From contig OU612068.1 of NCBI GenBank assembly GCA_914767715.1, positions 3,036,001-3,100,000 of the forward strand: 64,000 bases of DNA. Direction: 5' to 3'. A program made the position numbers and the translations under genes. The notes under the pieces are model-generated. The model was not told the DNA's origin. It did no database searches and saw only the letters and a list, made by a program, of their open reading frames with translations. The first letter of the stretch is position 1. Every line of letters begins with the position of its first letter. Origin of the DNA: Membranipora membranacea. Taxonomy: Eukaryota; Bryozoa; Gymnolaemata; Cheilostomatida; Membraniporidae. Of this stretch, positions 1 to 11,025 are shown piece by piece.

Positions 1-114
1 AAGTGTCACTCAAAAATAAGGAGTCATTTTATATGACCCACAAAAAAATCTTGTCTTAAATCCTCTTAAATAATCATGTTGGGCATCCTTAACCCAATAG
101 TAATTAATCCCACC

Positions 115-473
115 AAAAAACCGATAGGTTCGGAGGTGGTATTAAGGTAATGCCCATGAAGCAACTCTCATAGGGGACTTCTGACAACTTATGTGGCAGC
201 TGAGCCCTATTTTTGCACACAATAAACACCTACAGTTTTGCCTATCCATCCTCAATTATTGTCAAGATAACTAGATTCATACCTGATCTTCTCTTTGGGA
301 CTAGTATGAAAAACAGCAGGTGATGCTATGACATAGAAAACTTGCAACAGCCAGCACAGGTTTTTTGGCTTTTTCTAGCCATTTTTATTCAATCCCATAG
401 ACATAGTATTGTCTATGTCTATGAGGTTGCATAAAAATGTTTTGTCTATGTGCAATCCTCAATCAATCATCAA
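115..473 (+). repeat. Arm A of a ~355-bp inverted repeat
   Basis: This segment is the reverse complement of 2631-2988 with only a handful of mismatches seen by eye (for example near 129, 375 and 408). The partner arm stops at the assembly gap, so the repeat may be longer than can be seen. No coding potential is evident. Near identity means a very recent inverted duplication or an assembly artefact such as two haplotypes joined in opposite orientation. Confidence 0.85.
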
Positions 474-486
474 TTTCAATTTCATC

Positions 487-590
487 AATTTCTATTTGAG
501 CAAATTTTAACCATCAACATTTCTATTGAAGCAGATTTTACACATTTTGCCCAGGTACTTAGGCTTTATTAAGTTGCACTGATGTCACAG
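487..590 (+). repeat. Direct repeat copy 1 (partner 2537-2637)
   Basis: About 100 bp is repeated in the same orientation at 2537-2637 with very few differences. It sits just inside the inner end of inverted arm A, and its partner sits just outside the inner end of arm B. Inverted and direct copies are therefore interleaved, a mosaic that one simple inversion does not explain. Confidence 0.8.
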
Positions 591-2265
591 ATTATACTAC
601 TAGAACTGATAAGATCAGAGACCACCGAAAAGGAGCAAAACTATTCGGCTCAGTTGGACAGATCATAGCTTAGTTCACTCATGGTTCACTGGTCAGAGTC
701 AACATATATACGATTCATTTGTCTGTATTTGGAGTTGCTCCCCTGTCCATTGGAGGAAAAACAACTCCGAATTTAAGCAAATAGATCAATATTGATCTAG
801 ACTCTAGAGCATGGGTGGGCAACCTTTTTCTAAAAAAATTCCACATTTTACACAGGCTCAACACAATAAGGCGCAACATATCTTTCAGGTAAAAAATCGG
901 AACCGGAGTAACAACTATGTACAAACTAAAACAGATTTATTTGTAAAAGCTGTGGTATGTTGCAAGGAACTTCAGCTCAACAGAAATACTCATTTAATTT
1001 AAAAGATCTTGTGAAGTTTTGCATGTGTATGGAAAAGGGCAGGGTGGGTGTGGGAGGGGTGCTGCAAGTTTTTTGCGAATGCCTGTAAAATTAGATGCAA
1101 TCTGGAACATTTCAGCGATAAAGCAGGAGCATTTGTAACATGTAAACTTGTTGATACTCATCTGCATTTCTTGTTCAAGGTGACAGATTTGCTAAAAAAA
1201 ACTAATTACTATGATATTAACGAAAATTTTTATTCAAATTTCCAAAGGTCACCGTTCTGGGTTATTTTGAAAATAAAGCACTTGAAAAAGGAGTTAACAC
1301 CAATACAGTTAAGATGATTATGTCTAGAAACGGCTTTGGAAGCTACATGCTTAATGCTGAATGGCCACTATTTTGAAATATATTGTGCCTACATACTTGA
1401 ATATCAAGATTACAAAATGCGAGATGGGGATCGAAATTAATGTGTAATATATATCTTTTCAGGCATAAGGCCATAATCAGCCCGCAAAATATTGTTTATT
1501 AGGCCGCACTGGAAAATAGACCAGGTTTCCGACAGCTGATCTAGAGGTATGTAGGACTTTTACTTCCACCCAATAGGAATTAGCGGTGTAAAATTCTAAA
1601 ATCCGACAATATCTCACAAACACAACTATGTCTGAGAATTAAACCCACAGCTTTTTTTGCAGCCCATTTTTGCAGCCTATACAACGACACAACAAATTAT
1701 ACAGGCGATTTGGTCTAGATAAAAAATGAACATAATAAGGAGATTGCAATTGCCGCTATCTGAACTTATGACAGGCTGTACATGGGCAGCTACTATAAGA
1801 GAACTGAATAATAGTATAATCTGTGACAAGTTTGCATGAATGAATGAAAATAATTAAGAAATCATAGCAATAGCTGCTGTTATTTAAACTCACATGGGAG
1901 AAGTGTAAAGCAGATTACATGACAATTATTTTATAAGATAACTCCTAGGAGTTCAGAGTTTAACAATGGGTATATCCAGGGCCGTATATTCTAAAAAATT
2001 TCACTCACTGACTTTTTAGAGATGAGCATAATGATCGGGCGCAGCCCGATCCACATGCCGTAGGCGTGGCGGGGAGGGTGTGGGAGGGGCGCTTTAGCGC
2101 CCTCTCACCACAGAAATCTTTGCATATCGGTAGCAAAATAGTGCAAGCAGAGAGGTATTTCGATAGCCCACTGAGATGTTGGGTACTTGCAGAAAACAAC
2201 TCAATAGCAGTAGAAGATTACGATAAAAATGCTGCAGTTATAAAGCACCCATTTGGAAAACAAAT
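591..2265. other. No gene recognised; space between inverted arms
   Basis: Only short open frames without recognisable domains or good splice context are seen. Two G-rich patches (about 1038-1070 and 2066-2090) share a GGGTGTGGGAGGGG-like core and may be fragments of one repeat family. Confidence 0.5.
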
Positions 2266-2362
2266 CTGACCTTGTTGAGACTCGAACCCACAACATTCTT
2301 CTTAAACAGTGAGTACAAGGCAGACGCTCTACACACTGAGCTATTCAGCCTGGCTTTGATAT
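2266..2362 (-). repeat. tRNA-derived SINE-like fragment
   Basis: The minus strand contains an A-box-like TAGCTCAGTGTGTAGAGCG and, about 40 bases later, a B-box-like GGTTCGAGTCTC, the internal RNA polymerase III promoter pattern of tRNA. The anticodon arm does not pair and extra bases lie between the boxes, so this is a tRNA-derived repeat and not a functional tRNA gene. The same A-box half occurs at 18130-18162. Confidence 0.6.
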
Positions 2363-2536
2363 GACCTGGTGCTTTAGTGATTAACCTTTGAACCTTGGAA
2401 ATTTCTATCAAAGCAGGTGGCTTTGAACCATTGATACTACTATTAAAGCAGATTTTAAAAGCTTTGACCAGGCACTAAGGCTTAAATGATTTGCTCAGGT
2501 AAGACTGTTCGTTTAGATATTAGCCTTTGAGCCATA

Positions 2537-2637
2537 GAAATTTCTATTTGAGCAAATTTTAACCATCAACATTTCTATTGAAGCAGATTTTACACATTTT
2601 GCCCAGGCACTTAGGCTTTATTAAGTTGCACTGATGA
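2537..2637 (+). repeat. Direct repeat copy 2 (partner 487-590)
   Basis: Same-orientation near-identical copy of 487-590, ending where inverted arm B begins. Confidence 0.8.
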
Positions 2638-2988
2638 TTGATTGAGGATTGCACATAGACAAAACATTTTTATGCAACCTCATAGACATAGACAAAACTA
2701 TGTCTATGGGATTGAATAAAAATGGCCAGAAAAAGCCAAAAAACCTGTGCTGGCTGTTGCAAGTTTTCTATGTCATAGCATCACCTGCTGTTTTTCATAC
2801 TAGTCCCAAAGAGAAGATCAGGTATGAATCTAGTTATCTTGACAATAATTGAGGATGGATAGGCAAAACTGTAGGTGTTTATTGTGTGCAAAAATAGGGC
2901 TCAGCTGCCACATAAGTTGTCAGAAGTCCCCTATGAGAGTTGCTTCATGGGCATTACCTTAATACCACCTCCAAACCTATCGGTTTTT
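2631..2988 (-). repeat. Arm B of the ~355-bp inverted repeat, cut by the gap
   Basis: Reverse complement of 115-473. It ends directly at the N run, so the outer end of the palindromic structure is not resolved here. Confidence 0.85.
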
Positions 2989-3488
2989 NNNNNNNNNNNN
3001 NNNNNNNNNNNNNNNNNNNNNNNNNNNNNNNNNNNNNNNNNNNNNNNNNNNNNNNNNNNNNNNNNNNNNNNNNNNNNNNNNNNNNNNNNNNNNNNNNNNN
3101 NNNNNNNNNNNNNNNNNNNNNNNNNNNNNNNNNNNNNNNNNNNNNNNNNNNNNNNNNNNNNNNNNNNNNNNNNNNNNNNNNNNNNNNNNNNNNNNNNNNN
3201 NNNNNNNNNNNNNNNNNNNNNNNNNNNNNNNNNNNNNNNNNNNNNNNNNNNNNNNNNNNNNNNNNNNNNNNNNNNNNNNNNNNNNNNNNNNNNNNNNNNN
3301 NNNNNNNNNNNNNNNNNNNNNNNNNNNNNNNNNNNNNNNNNNNNNNNNNNNNNNNNNNNNNNNNNNNNNNNNNNNNNNNNNNNNNNNNNNNNNNNNNNNN
3401 NNNNNNNNNNNNNNNNNNNNNNNNNNNNNNNNNNNNNNNNNNNNNNNNNNNNNNNNNNNNNNNNNNNNNNNNNNNNNNNNNNNNNNNN
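2989..3488. other. Assembly gap of exactly 500 N
   Basis: A run of 500 N, a round default length used when scaffolding. The true distance is unknown. Open frames spanning it are meaningless. Confidence 0.99.
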
Positions 3489-3888
3489 GGATAATTCAAT
3501 TTACTACTGCGTAAACGATTAAAATTGTAAGTTAAAATATTGTATAAAACGGTTTAAATCCGTCAGTGTACCTGTTTTCTTCCTCATTATTGCATATCAA
3601 ACTGTGTGCGTAATTTTCTATGTATCTTGTTTCACATCTCATTTTGCGAACTCATTGTATTTCTTATGTACATTGTATTTCTTTTCTAAATTTATGTCTT
3701 CACCTGTATAGGTTTTGAATTCCAATCTAATAATTTTCAATTCTTCACAGGTTACGACTTCAATAAATAGCAATCGAAAAGTACGTCAGTAATGATCCCT
3801 CCATTCCAGTACACATACGTCCTGGTGCCTTTAATCAGGAAATATATCCGTTGAATAACACAATAGCAGAATAGTATATAATATATAT

Positions 3889-3919
<31 letters not shown>

Positions 3920-4574
3920 ATTCATAACAGCAAGCATTTGCTAACAGGTTGTCAACATATTGAGCATGAACCCCCCAGGCCGAGTTGTACTGACAATACA
4001 GGTAGCAGTTCGATGCACTGAGAAGGTATCAGACAGGGGAGAGTAGGCAGGACAAATTAATTTAGATGGGATGAGAATTTCCGGAATCGATTGCCTTTAA
4101 TTATAGTCAGCCATTTTCAAAACTAATTAAAATACAACACCATAGCCGCTAACTAGCCAGTAGGCCGGATTCAATGGTCAATACAAGTTTATTTGTAGCA
4201 AATCTTTGCAATTTTAACATGTGTGAAAAGGTAGAACTCTAAGCTGCCAGTTTTAGCAAACTATGTCTATTAAAGGGATAATACACTTCTGATCTCTGTT
4301 TTGCAGCCAATGGAGCACAGAAAAATGTATGTACATACATAAACTCCTTATTTGTAATTCAAAACCCCTTGTTCTGCTCAAATGTGCATTCTAAATTGTA
4401 GTTGTGCATCTCCAACAAGAAATAAGACAACTAACAGAATTGCTTGTGATCTGAAAAATCTGATTTTGTGAGCAGTTGTGTGCTCCTACCTCTTGGTTAG
4501 TGTTTCAATTGTACAGATAACCATTGTACAGATAATATATTATAATAGTTGATTTTAGAATTTTGGTTTTAAAC
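3489..4574. other. No gene recognised; contains a TA microsatellite
   Basis: AT-rich single-copy-looking sequence. A (TA)n tract lies at about 3876-3920. No exon with convincing splice sites was found. Confidence 0.5.
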
Positions 4575-4796
4575 GATGGTTTTTTCTTACTTCAATGATT
4601 AACAAGATAGCTAGGGGATCCCCTATAGGAGGGGGGCGACTAATACGCCATTTCCTGGTTAAACCCCAATAAGTTAGAAATAAACATGTAAGTAAGTACA
4701 GTAAGTTGCTGGAGAACAGCATGGGCAGGGCAAGAACTTTATAGGAGGAAATTCGGCCTCGATAGTTTAGAAAAGGCGGAAAATTTAGCACCAACC
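4575..4796 (-). mobile_element. Truncated copy of the element at 5164-6418
   Basis: This copies 5160-5374 almost base for base in the same orientation (shared landmarks include AACAAGATAGCTAGGGG and the stretch ending TTTAGCACCAA). Read on the minus strand, both copies share the 3' end, which finishes in a short A run, but this copy stops about 220 bp upstream. A fixed 3' end with variable 5' truncation is the pattern left by LINE-type target-primed reverse transcription. No target duplication was recognised here. Confidence 0.7.
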
Positions 4797-5428
4797 ACAC
4801 ATGCTCCCAAGTCACCTTTCACACACTGAGAAATATAGTAACATAAGGTAGTATTTTAGGGCGGGAGGGTGGGAATTGTGAAAAGACGACTTGTCACTTC
4901 AGTTGTCTAGAATGAATGGGATGAGAAAAACCCGCGAACTGACGAGATAAGTAAATTTGCATAAACTCGCTAAAAGGTACGCCGTGGTACAGGATAATGC
5001 TTAAGGTAAGATAAGATAACTACAAAGTATGAGGCTCTGAGGCCAGATTAAAGCTAGTAAATTTTACCAGTTATAACACAGTACTGTGTTATTAAATAAC
5101 TGAGCCTTGTCACATTGCTCAAGCAAAAATGAGTTCTTTAGGTGTAAAAAACTCTGTATTTTTTCTTACCTCAATGATTAACAAGATAGCTAGGGGTTTC
5201 CCTATAGGAGGGGGCGACTAATACGCCATTTCCTGGTTAACCCCCAATAAGTTAGAAGTAAACATTAAAGTAAGTACAGTAAGTTGCTGGAGAACAGCAT
5301 GGGCAGGGCAAGAACTTTATAGGAGGAAATTCGGCCTCGATACTTTAGAAAAGGCGGAAAATTTAGCACCAAAGGAGAGGAGTTTATAACGGAACTCCCT
5401 TTCGCCAAATCCACAGCCCAATAAAGTA

Positions 5429-6148
5429 TCAGTTATGTTTAATATAACTTAAGTAGGCATCTGATTTCCACCTGCCGTGAACCTGTATCTGAGCTGCAGT
5501 CCATCCTCTCTTTCTAGCCCAAGTAGCCCCTCCATGACGGAAACAGTGGGGTGTGAGCTTTGACTTTATCCCCGCTCTACCAGCTCCATACTGTAATATT
5601 TTCCCAAACTCCTGGGCGGAAACATCAAAGAGTGGTGACTCAGGGAGTTTATGCCCAAACAAACCCAGGTATTGCCGTAGCAACAGCACTGGTTGTAAGG
5701 GTTCGCCGGAGTTGTCAACAGGTTTGACCCTAGCCTCTGTCTTAGAGAGTCTGAACGACCTCAGAGTTAGATGACAAGAGGTTTTATCCTTTGACCAATG
5801 CACATCTCCGAACAGAAGGGCATGGGAGCTAGCTGTGGTACAAAACTCTGATGGTCGAAGAAACCCGTAAAAAGCTACTGCCATCATGCAGCGAAACTGG
5901 CACGCAACTCTAGGAGCAAGTATTTCAGCTGCCCTGTCAAGTCTGAGCAGATGAATGGACAACACTGCAGTTTTCGTGCCTGCTGTAGACTCATTCCTAA
6001 ACCCTTTCAGCAGCATCTTGAGTCTTTCTGAGTCCAGGGATACTTTTAGGTCTAACTTGCGAAAAGAGTGGCGTAGGCTGAGAGCTCTTTGCAACATCCT
6101 CAACTGAACAATAATGGACTGATTTATTTTCTTCTTTGATGAAGTCAT
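5429..6148 (-). pseudogene. Tyrosine recombinase (DIRS-like) catalytic region, remnant
   Basis: A 239-residue open frame on the minus strand with the catalytic layout of tyrosine recombinases: first Arg in GFLRPSEF (about residues 95-102), the box HCFRHGGAT (His-x-x-Arg, about 201-209), then HGRWKSDAYLSYI near the C-terminus, which supplies the second His position and the Tyr nucleophile. All expected catalytic residues appear present and the frame is open. The first ~50 residues are not recombinase-like: they start inside shifted reverse transcriptase sequence, so the N-terminal DNA-binding part is missing. Such proteins cut and rejoin DNA through a 3'-phosphotyrosine. This copy is probably dead as an element because the rest of pol is deleted, although the recombinase core itself has no stop. 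Confidence 0.7.
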
Positions 6149-6416
6149 TCACAGAGTTACCTTGTGGGGACGAAAGATGGGAAATCAATCGGTGCTTTGT
6201 TCGACATGGTTTTGGTATCACATAAAGAGGAGATATTATCATATCATGTAGCGGAGGGATTGCGAAAGGCCCTATAATTCTATCGTGTCTTTGTTCTTCT
6301 TTCAGCTTAGCCAATAGTGCAGGCAGTATTTGCTGGTCTGAGCCTCACTTCCGTTTTTGATATTGAGCAGCTCTCTTGAACGCCTAGTGAAAACCCGTTC
6401 GAGAACCCTTCTTCCA
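6130..6416 (-). pseudogene. DIRS-like reverse transcriptase N-terminal fragment, frameshifted
   Basis: Minus strand. A first frame begins near 6413 and reads into a stop at about 6309-6311. A second frame then continues with RIIGPFAIPPLHDMIISPLY and later RLISHLSSPQGNSVNDFI, the characteristic start of the reverse transcriptase domain in DIRS/Ngaro-type elements. It breaks off around VHYCSVEDV and joins recombinase sequence directly. The catalytic YxDD part, RNase H and methylase-like regions are absent, so an internal deletion fused RT to recombinase. Confidence 0.65.
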
Positions 6417-6436
6417 TAAAAAAACTCTGTATTTTT

Positions 6437-6537
6437 ATTACAATCTCCTTTACTGCGCCTTCTTCAGCTCCTTGTCTGATTTGTTTAACAAATTTCTCAA
6501 GCTTACGCTTCTTTGCCGCCTGAACTTTTTTGCTTGC
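6437..6537 (-). CDS. Candidate lysine-rich exon of an unrecognised gene
   Basis: On the minus strand an acceptor (polypyrimidine, then TTATAG) at 6538-6540 is followed by an open phase encoding a lysine-rich helix-like stretch (key part KKRKLEKFVKQIRQGAEEG). The exon end is unclear: weak donors occur within the last 20 codons, and the downstream edge coincides with the target duplication of the retroposed element. I do not recognise the protein. No neighbouring exon was found on either side, so it may be a genuine exon, an exon relic or chance. Confidence 0.3.
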
Positions 6538-6541
6538 CTAT

Positions 6542-9500
6542 AACAGAGAGAGAAATGGTGTTAGACATCCACGAAGATATATGTCTTGTTCTAACAAGCA
6601 GCTTAATCAACAGAAAATTCTTCAATTAGTGAGGGACGATTAGGACCATCCACACTCACAGTTTGAATATTCTATTACTGTCTGTTTATTTAAATCTAAG
6701 ATTTTTCTAACTATAATTTTTGTTGTTTACTACTAGGTTTAAAAAAAAGCATCACAGGTGACACAAGGTATTTACAGGCCTTTTTATAGGCTTTGTCCGT
6801 CAGATGGACACCATCAGACCTTAAAATCATGTGTTGGTCAAACTTTTTTGACCATCTCCAACAATAATATTGTTCGAATGTCTGGTTATAAGGTCATTTA
6901 GTTCCGTCAAACTGTTCAAATATTTGACGAGGAAAAACTGTCAGATCGTTAGATCCTATCACTAAGATGATCCCGTCATAATGCTGTTTATTAGCTGGGA
7001 CCTCTAATTAATTGGTCCGAGATCCTCCGCGGCACCTAAACTCTACCAACAGGTTTCTTCTGCTGAAGTACACCCCAGCTTGATCTCTCAATCGTCGAGC
7101 ACATGAGTCCCCGATAACAAGTACCTACAGGTAGTTACAAGCTTTCCAAATTAGTGTTAATTCAAGAATACAGAATTTCTGAATGACCCCATAATCCTTA
7201 GCGAACACCCAAATATTACTAAATCTAGTCGATCAGTTCACAAAATTGTTCCATTCACTGTTTCATTACCAATCCACAGGGCCTATTATTTCCGCCAGCA
7301 CCAGATAACAGCCAAGGACAAGCAAGTAGTAGTGGTAGTTTGCCCTAAACAATTCATTGGGCAGAGGTTAGGAAGTTTTGTTTTTTTGTTGTTTTTTTGT
7401 TGTTTTTGTTGATTTTAAGGTGTGCCTTGGGAAGTAATGACAATTAATGGTGAGTAAATGATCGAAGTGCCGAAAGGAAGTAGGAAAGTCCAGGGCATAT
7501 CTGTGATGTGCATTGTGGTACTCGTAAAGAAAAGAAGCTTGTTATTGAACATATTATTATTATTTTGTTTGATTTTCTCAGATTATGAGATCATTTTCAA
7601 AGCAACATCAAATCATAGCTCAATATAAACAGTATGAAACATTGACAAGGTTTAGCATGCATTCTCTTACGTACTATTGTAATTGAAGACATGCCTACAG
7701 TAGGTTTTAGGAGCTGACAGAGACAAAGTAAATAGACAGTGTTCACAGTCTCAAGGCTAGCAACCAAAGGATTGATGAGTTTAGGTTTCCCACAATTCAA
7801 TACAAAGTGATCACATGACTTCCTTGTTACCAGATCAGTACTTTATAACACGTTGGAGTTGTCGGGGCTTGTTGGGAGGGCCAGACAACTCTTACTATTA
7901 GAGCTGCGATGAGATAATTGATCATTTGTTTTGGATTAAAAGCTTTTTTGTTTTGGTGACATTAAGAAAAAGATTATTCTCTACACACCAGCTAGCCAAA
8001 TCACCTGCAGCATGATTCAATCATGATATCATAATATCTCCTTACTCTATGATGATATAACACCTTTAGATGAGATCTCGATTCAAAAGGCATCATCAGC
8101 ATAATCAATAAGATGAAAGTAGTCGGTGGTTGACTTGGCATATGCTGTACATAAATGGAAATTTATGCTCAATACACAAACTGCCATGGAGGCAGGACTG
8201 TAGTTTGGAAAAAATGGTAGAGGAGGCTATAGTCCGAGGCGACACAGAAGTATCCCCAGGAGGGGTGCTGTAAGCTCCTCCCAAGCAATTTACGGCATAT
8301 AACTAGCAAAGGGAAATCCCAAAGGAGCTGATTCTGACATGGATTGGTCAATTATAGTGTTTTTAGGCCATTGTATTTAGCTTTCTTTGGGAGGCAGTGC
8401 CTCTGTGCCTCCCCTAGAACTACGTGCCATGGAGGTTGACTGCCATCGATAACACCAGTTCGGAGTTCCAATAAGATGACCATTTAATGTGTAACGCTTG
8501 CGGACAAAGACAACTTCGGCTTTAGTCCAGAACAAGCTATGGTAGTCAACACTGAGAAGTATTGTTGTGTGATATTAGTTTTATGTAATAACTCCAGTCC
8601 AAGTATCAGATTCCAACATTCCCCAATTTACATGCGAATGTATAATATTATTACCAGAATCTTCTAGCTATTTTCCCATGAAATATTTTTAAGAGGATTT
8701 TGAAGGTTAACTACATCGCCTGCCCAATTCAATGTGAAGGACACCTCATAGTGAAAACAGATGGTGCCGTGCATACGTCTTCTAAGTTCAACTTGTGCCT
8801 AAGTAGTCATACCCATGTGTACCCACACACACAATAACTCAATGAAGCTACCTTAGCTGATCTGCAAATATGGTCACTGGGCGATTTGGAGAAACAAACT
8901 GCAGGTTGGCCAAATAAAATTTATAAAAAAAAATTATATCTTGTCTGATCGGGAGTTATATGCCCATTTTAAGTGAGAAGATAAGTCAGATGTATTACTG
9001 GGGAAATTTTCTCCTGCGGTAAAATAATATATTACCTTTGGAAATCAATTAACCTGCTGTCTCAAATCTCATTTTTCATGACTTGAAAGTTCTGAATGAC
9101 TGTTTTGAATTAAAGCTATTCAAGGGTAGCCAAAGGTGCTCACAATCTTGATTTATAGGTTTATAGATTTCGTCACTACAAAGACGGTCAATTTGACAAT
9201 ATTATACGATCAAATAAAATGTTGAATGGCATGTTAAAACAGCAAAAAAGAACTAAAAATGTTTTTTTTTATAAATAGTTAGCCTGAATGACATAAAATG
9301 CAAACAAGGAAGAAAAACCATGAGTCAAAAATATTGCCTCATCCAGCAAAAAGTGTTTCAAAAGTTATATTCTTATTTGTAATATTAGCAAAAGAAAGTC
9401 GCGCAGATTATCCTTATAACAGCAGCCAGTTTTTGTTAATTATGATAGATGGAAATTAGTGTGATCAAAAACCAGTAGATAGGCCTAAAGATAAAGAAGA

Positions 9501-9659
9501 TCAAGAGTCTTTTTATTTTAGTAAACTGTCCCTCAGGACATGTTGTGCCTCGTTTGCCAAACACAAAAGAAATGTATGAAGAAAGGAGAATAAAGTTAAA
9601 ATGTTTCACATAAATCGACTTTGAGTTTAAGATTGATAGCCTTCTGATATGAACGCAAA
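6542..9659. other. Intergenic, nothing recognised
   Basis: No exon, RNA gene or repeat family could be supported. A T-rich (TTTTTTTGTTG)n-like tract lies at 7377-7420. Short open frames here lack splice context and domain signals. Confidence 0.5.
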
Positions 9660-11023
9660 TCATATCATATCATTGAGACCCTTAGTTCCTGGAGCTCCTT
9701 GAGGACCACGAGGACCTGGAGGACCAGGTTCTCCAGGGTATCCATATCGACCAGGCCGCCCTCGGTCTCCTTGAGGACTACGATGACCAGTTGGTCCAGG
9801 GAACCGTTCACCACTATGAAGCCCAGGTGTTCCAGGAACCCCAGGTAATCCTCCTAATCCTTTATCACCAGGATTCCCAGATAATCCTCGTAATCCTTTA
9901 TCACCAGGAATCCCAGGTAGTCCTCTACTTCCAACAAGACCTCTCTCTCCTTTGTCACCCTTTGGACCAGATATTCCCCTACATTCACACTCATCTACAA
10001 CGGTTCTCTCACCAAACACTAAAAATGAAAAATGTATGAATATATATGCTCGACTGAAAGCACGCGAATGCTTGGAGGATTTGTAGTATTCAACAAATAA
10101 CAATCATATCAGTTTGTGTGGAAAGAAATTTGACATTTTGGATGATTCATGATAGGTATGTATATATTTTATACTAGCTTACCATATTCTAACCGAAAAC
10201 TGTTTCACCCAATTTCAAAACTTTTGCGATGCTAAAAATAAACGAGGCCTACTGGACATAAACAGACTGTCTAGAATGTCTTGTCTTATCAGCTGGCTTA
10301 TCACAAACAATATAAGATAATATTCATCATGTGACTGAAAACTTACTGTTGGCCTTCTCTAGAGCCGTTTCAAGGGTACCTATTTTGTTTTCCAATTTGC
10401 TCAGTCTGCTCGATTCCCATCCGAGACCTGTTCCCAGTGCAGCACATAGGATGATAAGTAGGCTGATGAGTATAGCTACTTTAATCTTGGTACAGCCTGG
10501 GGATTTAAGATTTTCCACTTTGTCAAGCTGGTGGCTATCATTGCTTTTCCTCTCAGGTCCGCTGTAAATATAGTTAAGTAAATTAAATCTGTAAAAAGTG
10601 AATTTTACCTAATAAAATAAAAATGACATAACCATTTTCATTGTATTATGTGCATTTAGCCAAGCTGTCTATGTCTATGTCTATGTTTATGTTTATTCTT
10701 TTATTTTTACTGTTCTGCTTACTCTGGCACAATGGGAAGAACATCATTTTAATGATGAAATTTGTAGTCAATAAATGTTTAAAAAACATGGCACTAGCAG
10801 TATTTATTTTTTTGTCATCAGAAGGAAGACAATAAGAGTAATAGAATAACCACATAATCTACACTTACTTTTCGGACTGAGGAAGTAATGCAGAATAGAC
10901 ATGGTCAGGATTGATATGTCTGTCAATCTGCTGATATTCTGGGTTCTGATGTGGAGTTGTCACCTCTGTGTTGTCCGCGATCTGTCTTGATTCCACTGAG
11001 TCCATAACTTCGTACTCGTCCAT
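9660..11023 (-). CDS. Type II membrane protein with collagen-like stalk, copy 1
   Basis: Three coding exons on the minus strand (11023-10869, 10561-10347, 10018-9660) join in phase to 242 residues. The cytosolic N-terminus carries tyrosines in YEVM (Y4), YQQI (Y30) and YSAL (Y43). A hydrophobic helix (about 80-100, ending GTGLGW) follows, preceded by KIKV and with no signal peptide, so the C-terminus is predicted extracellular. A short coiled coil (SKLENKIGTLETALEKAN), a two-cysteine ECECRG motif and about 100 residues of Gly-X-Y then follow, with an irregular stretch near LHSGERFPGPTGHRS. There is no C1q or other globular C-terminal domain; the frame stops a few residues after the triplets. 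The layout resembles trimeric membrane collagens and scavenger-receptor stalks. The start has a good Kozak context (G at -3, G at +4) and lies two bases after the stop of an upstream ORF. Function is unknown. Copy 2 at 18403-21623 supports the gene model exon for exon. Confidence 0.8.
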
Positions 11024-11025
11024 TG

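Larger units (their letters stand above)
5164..6418 (-). mobile_element. Retroposed DIRS-like RT/tyrosine-recombinase fragment with 18-bp TSD
   Basis: The 1255-bp segment is bracketed by an 18-bp direct repeat (5146-5163 and 6419-6436; six A, CTCTGTA, five T). On the minus strand it runs from reverse transcriptase remnants through a tyrosine recombinase ORF to an untranslated tail ending in a short A run. DIRS elements normally integrate by recombinase without such duplications. The long target duplication and A-rich end therefore suggest a truncated copy inserted in trans by LINE machinery. That mechanism is inference; the boundaries are visible in the sequence. Confidence 0.7.

Noticed and set aside
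2266-2362. Functional tRNA gene
   Set aside because: A and B boxes are present but the anticodon stem does not pair and the spacing is wrong; similar fragments recur, so a SINE is the better reading.
2875-3522. Open frames of 180-215 residues crossing the N run
   Set aside because: They consist almost entirely of unknown bases.
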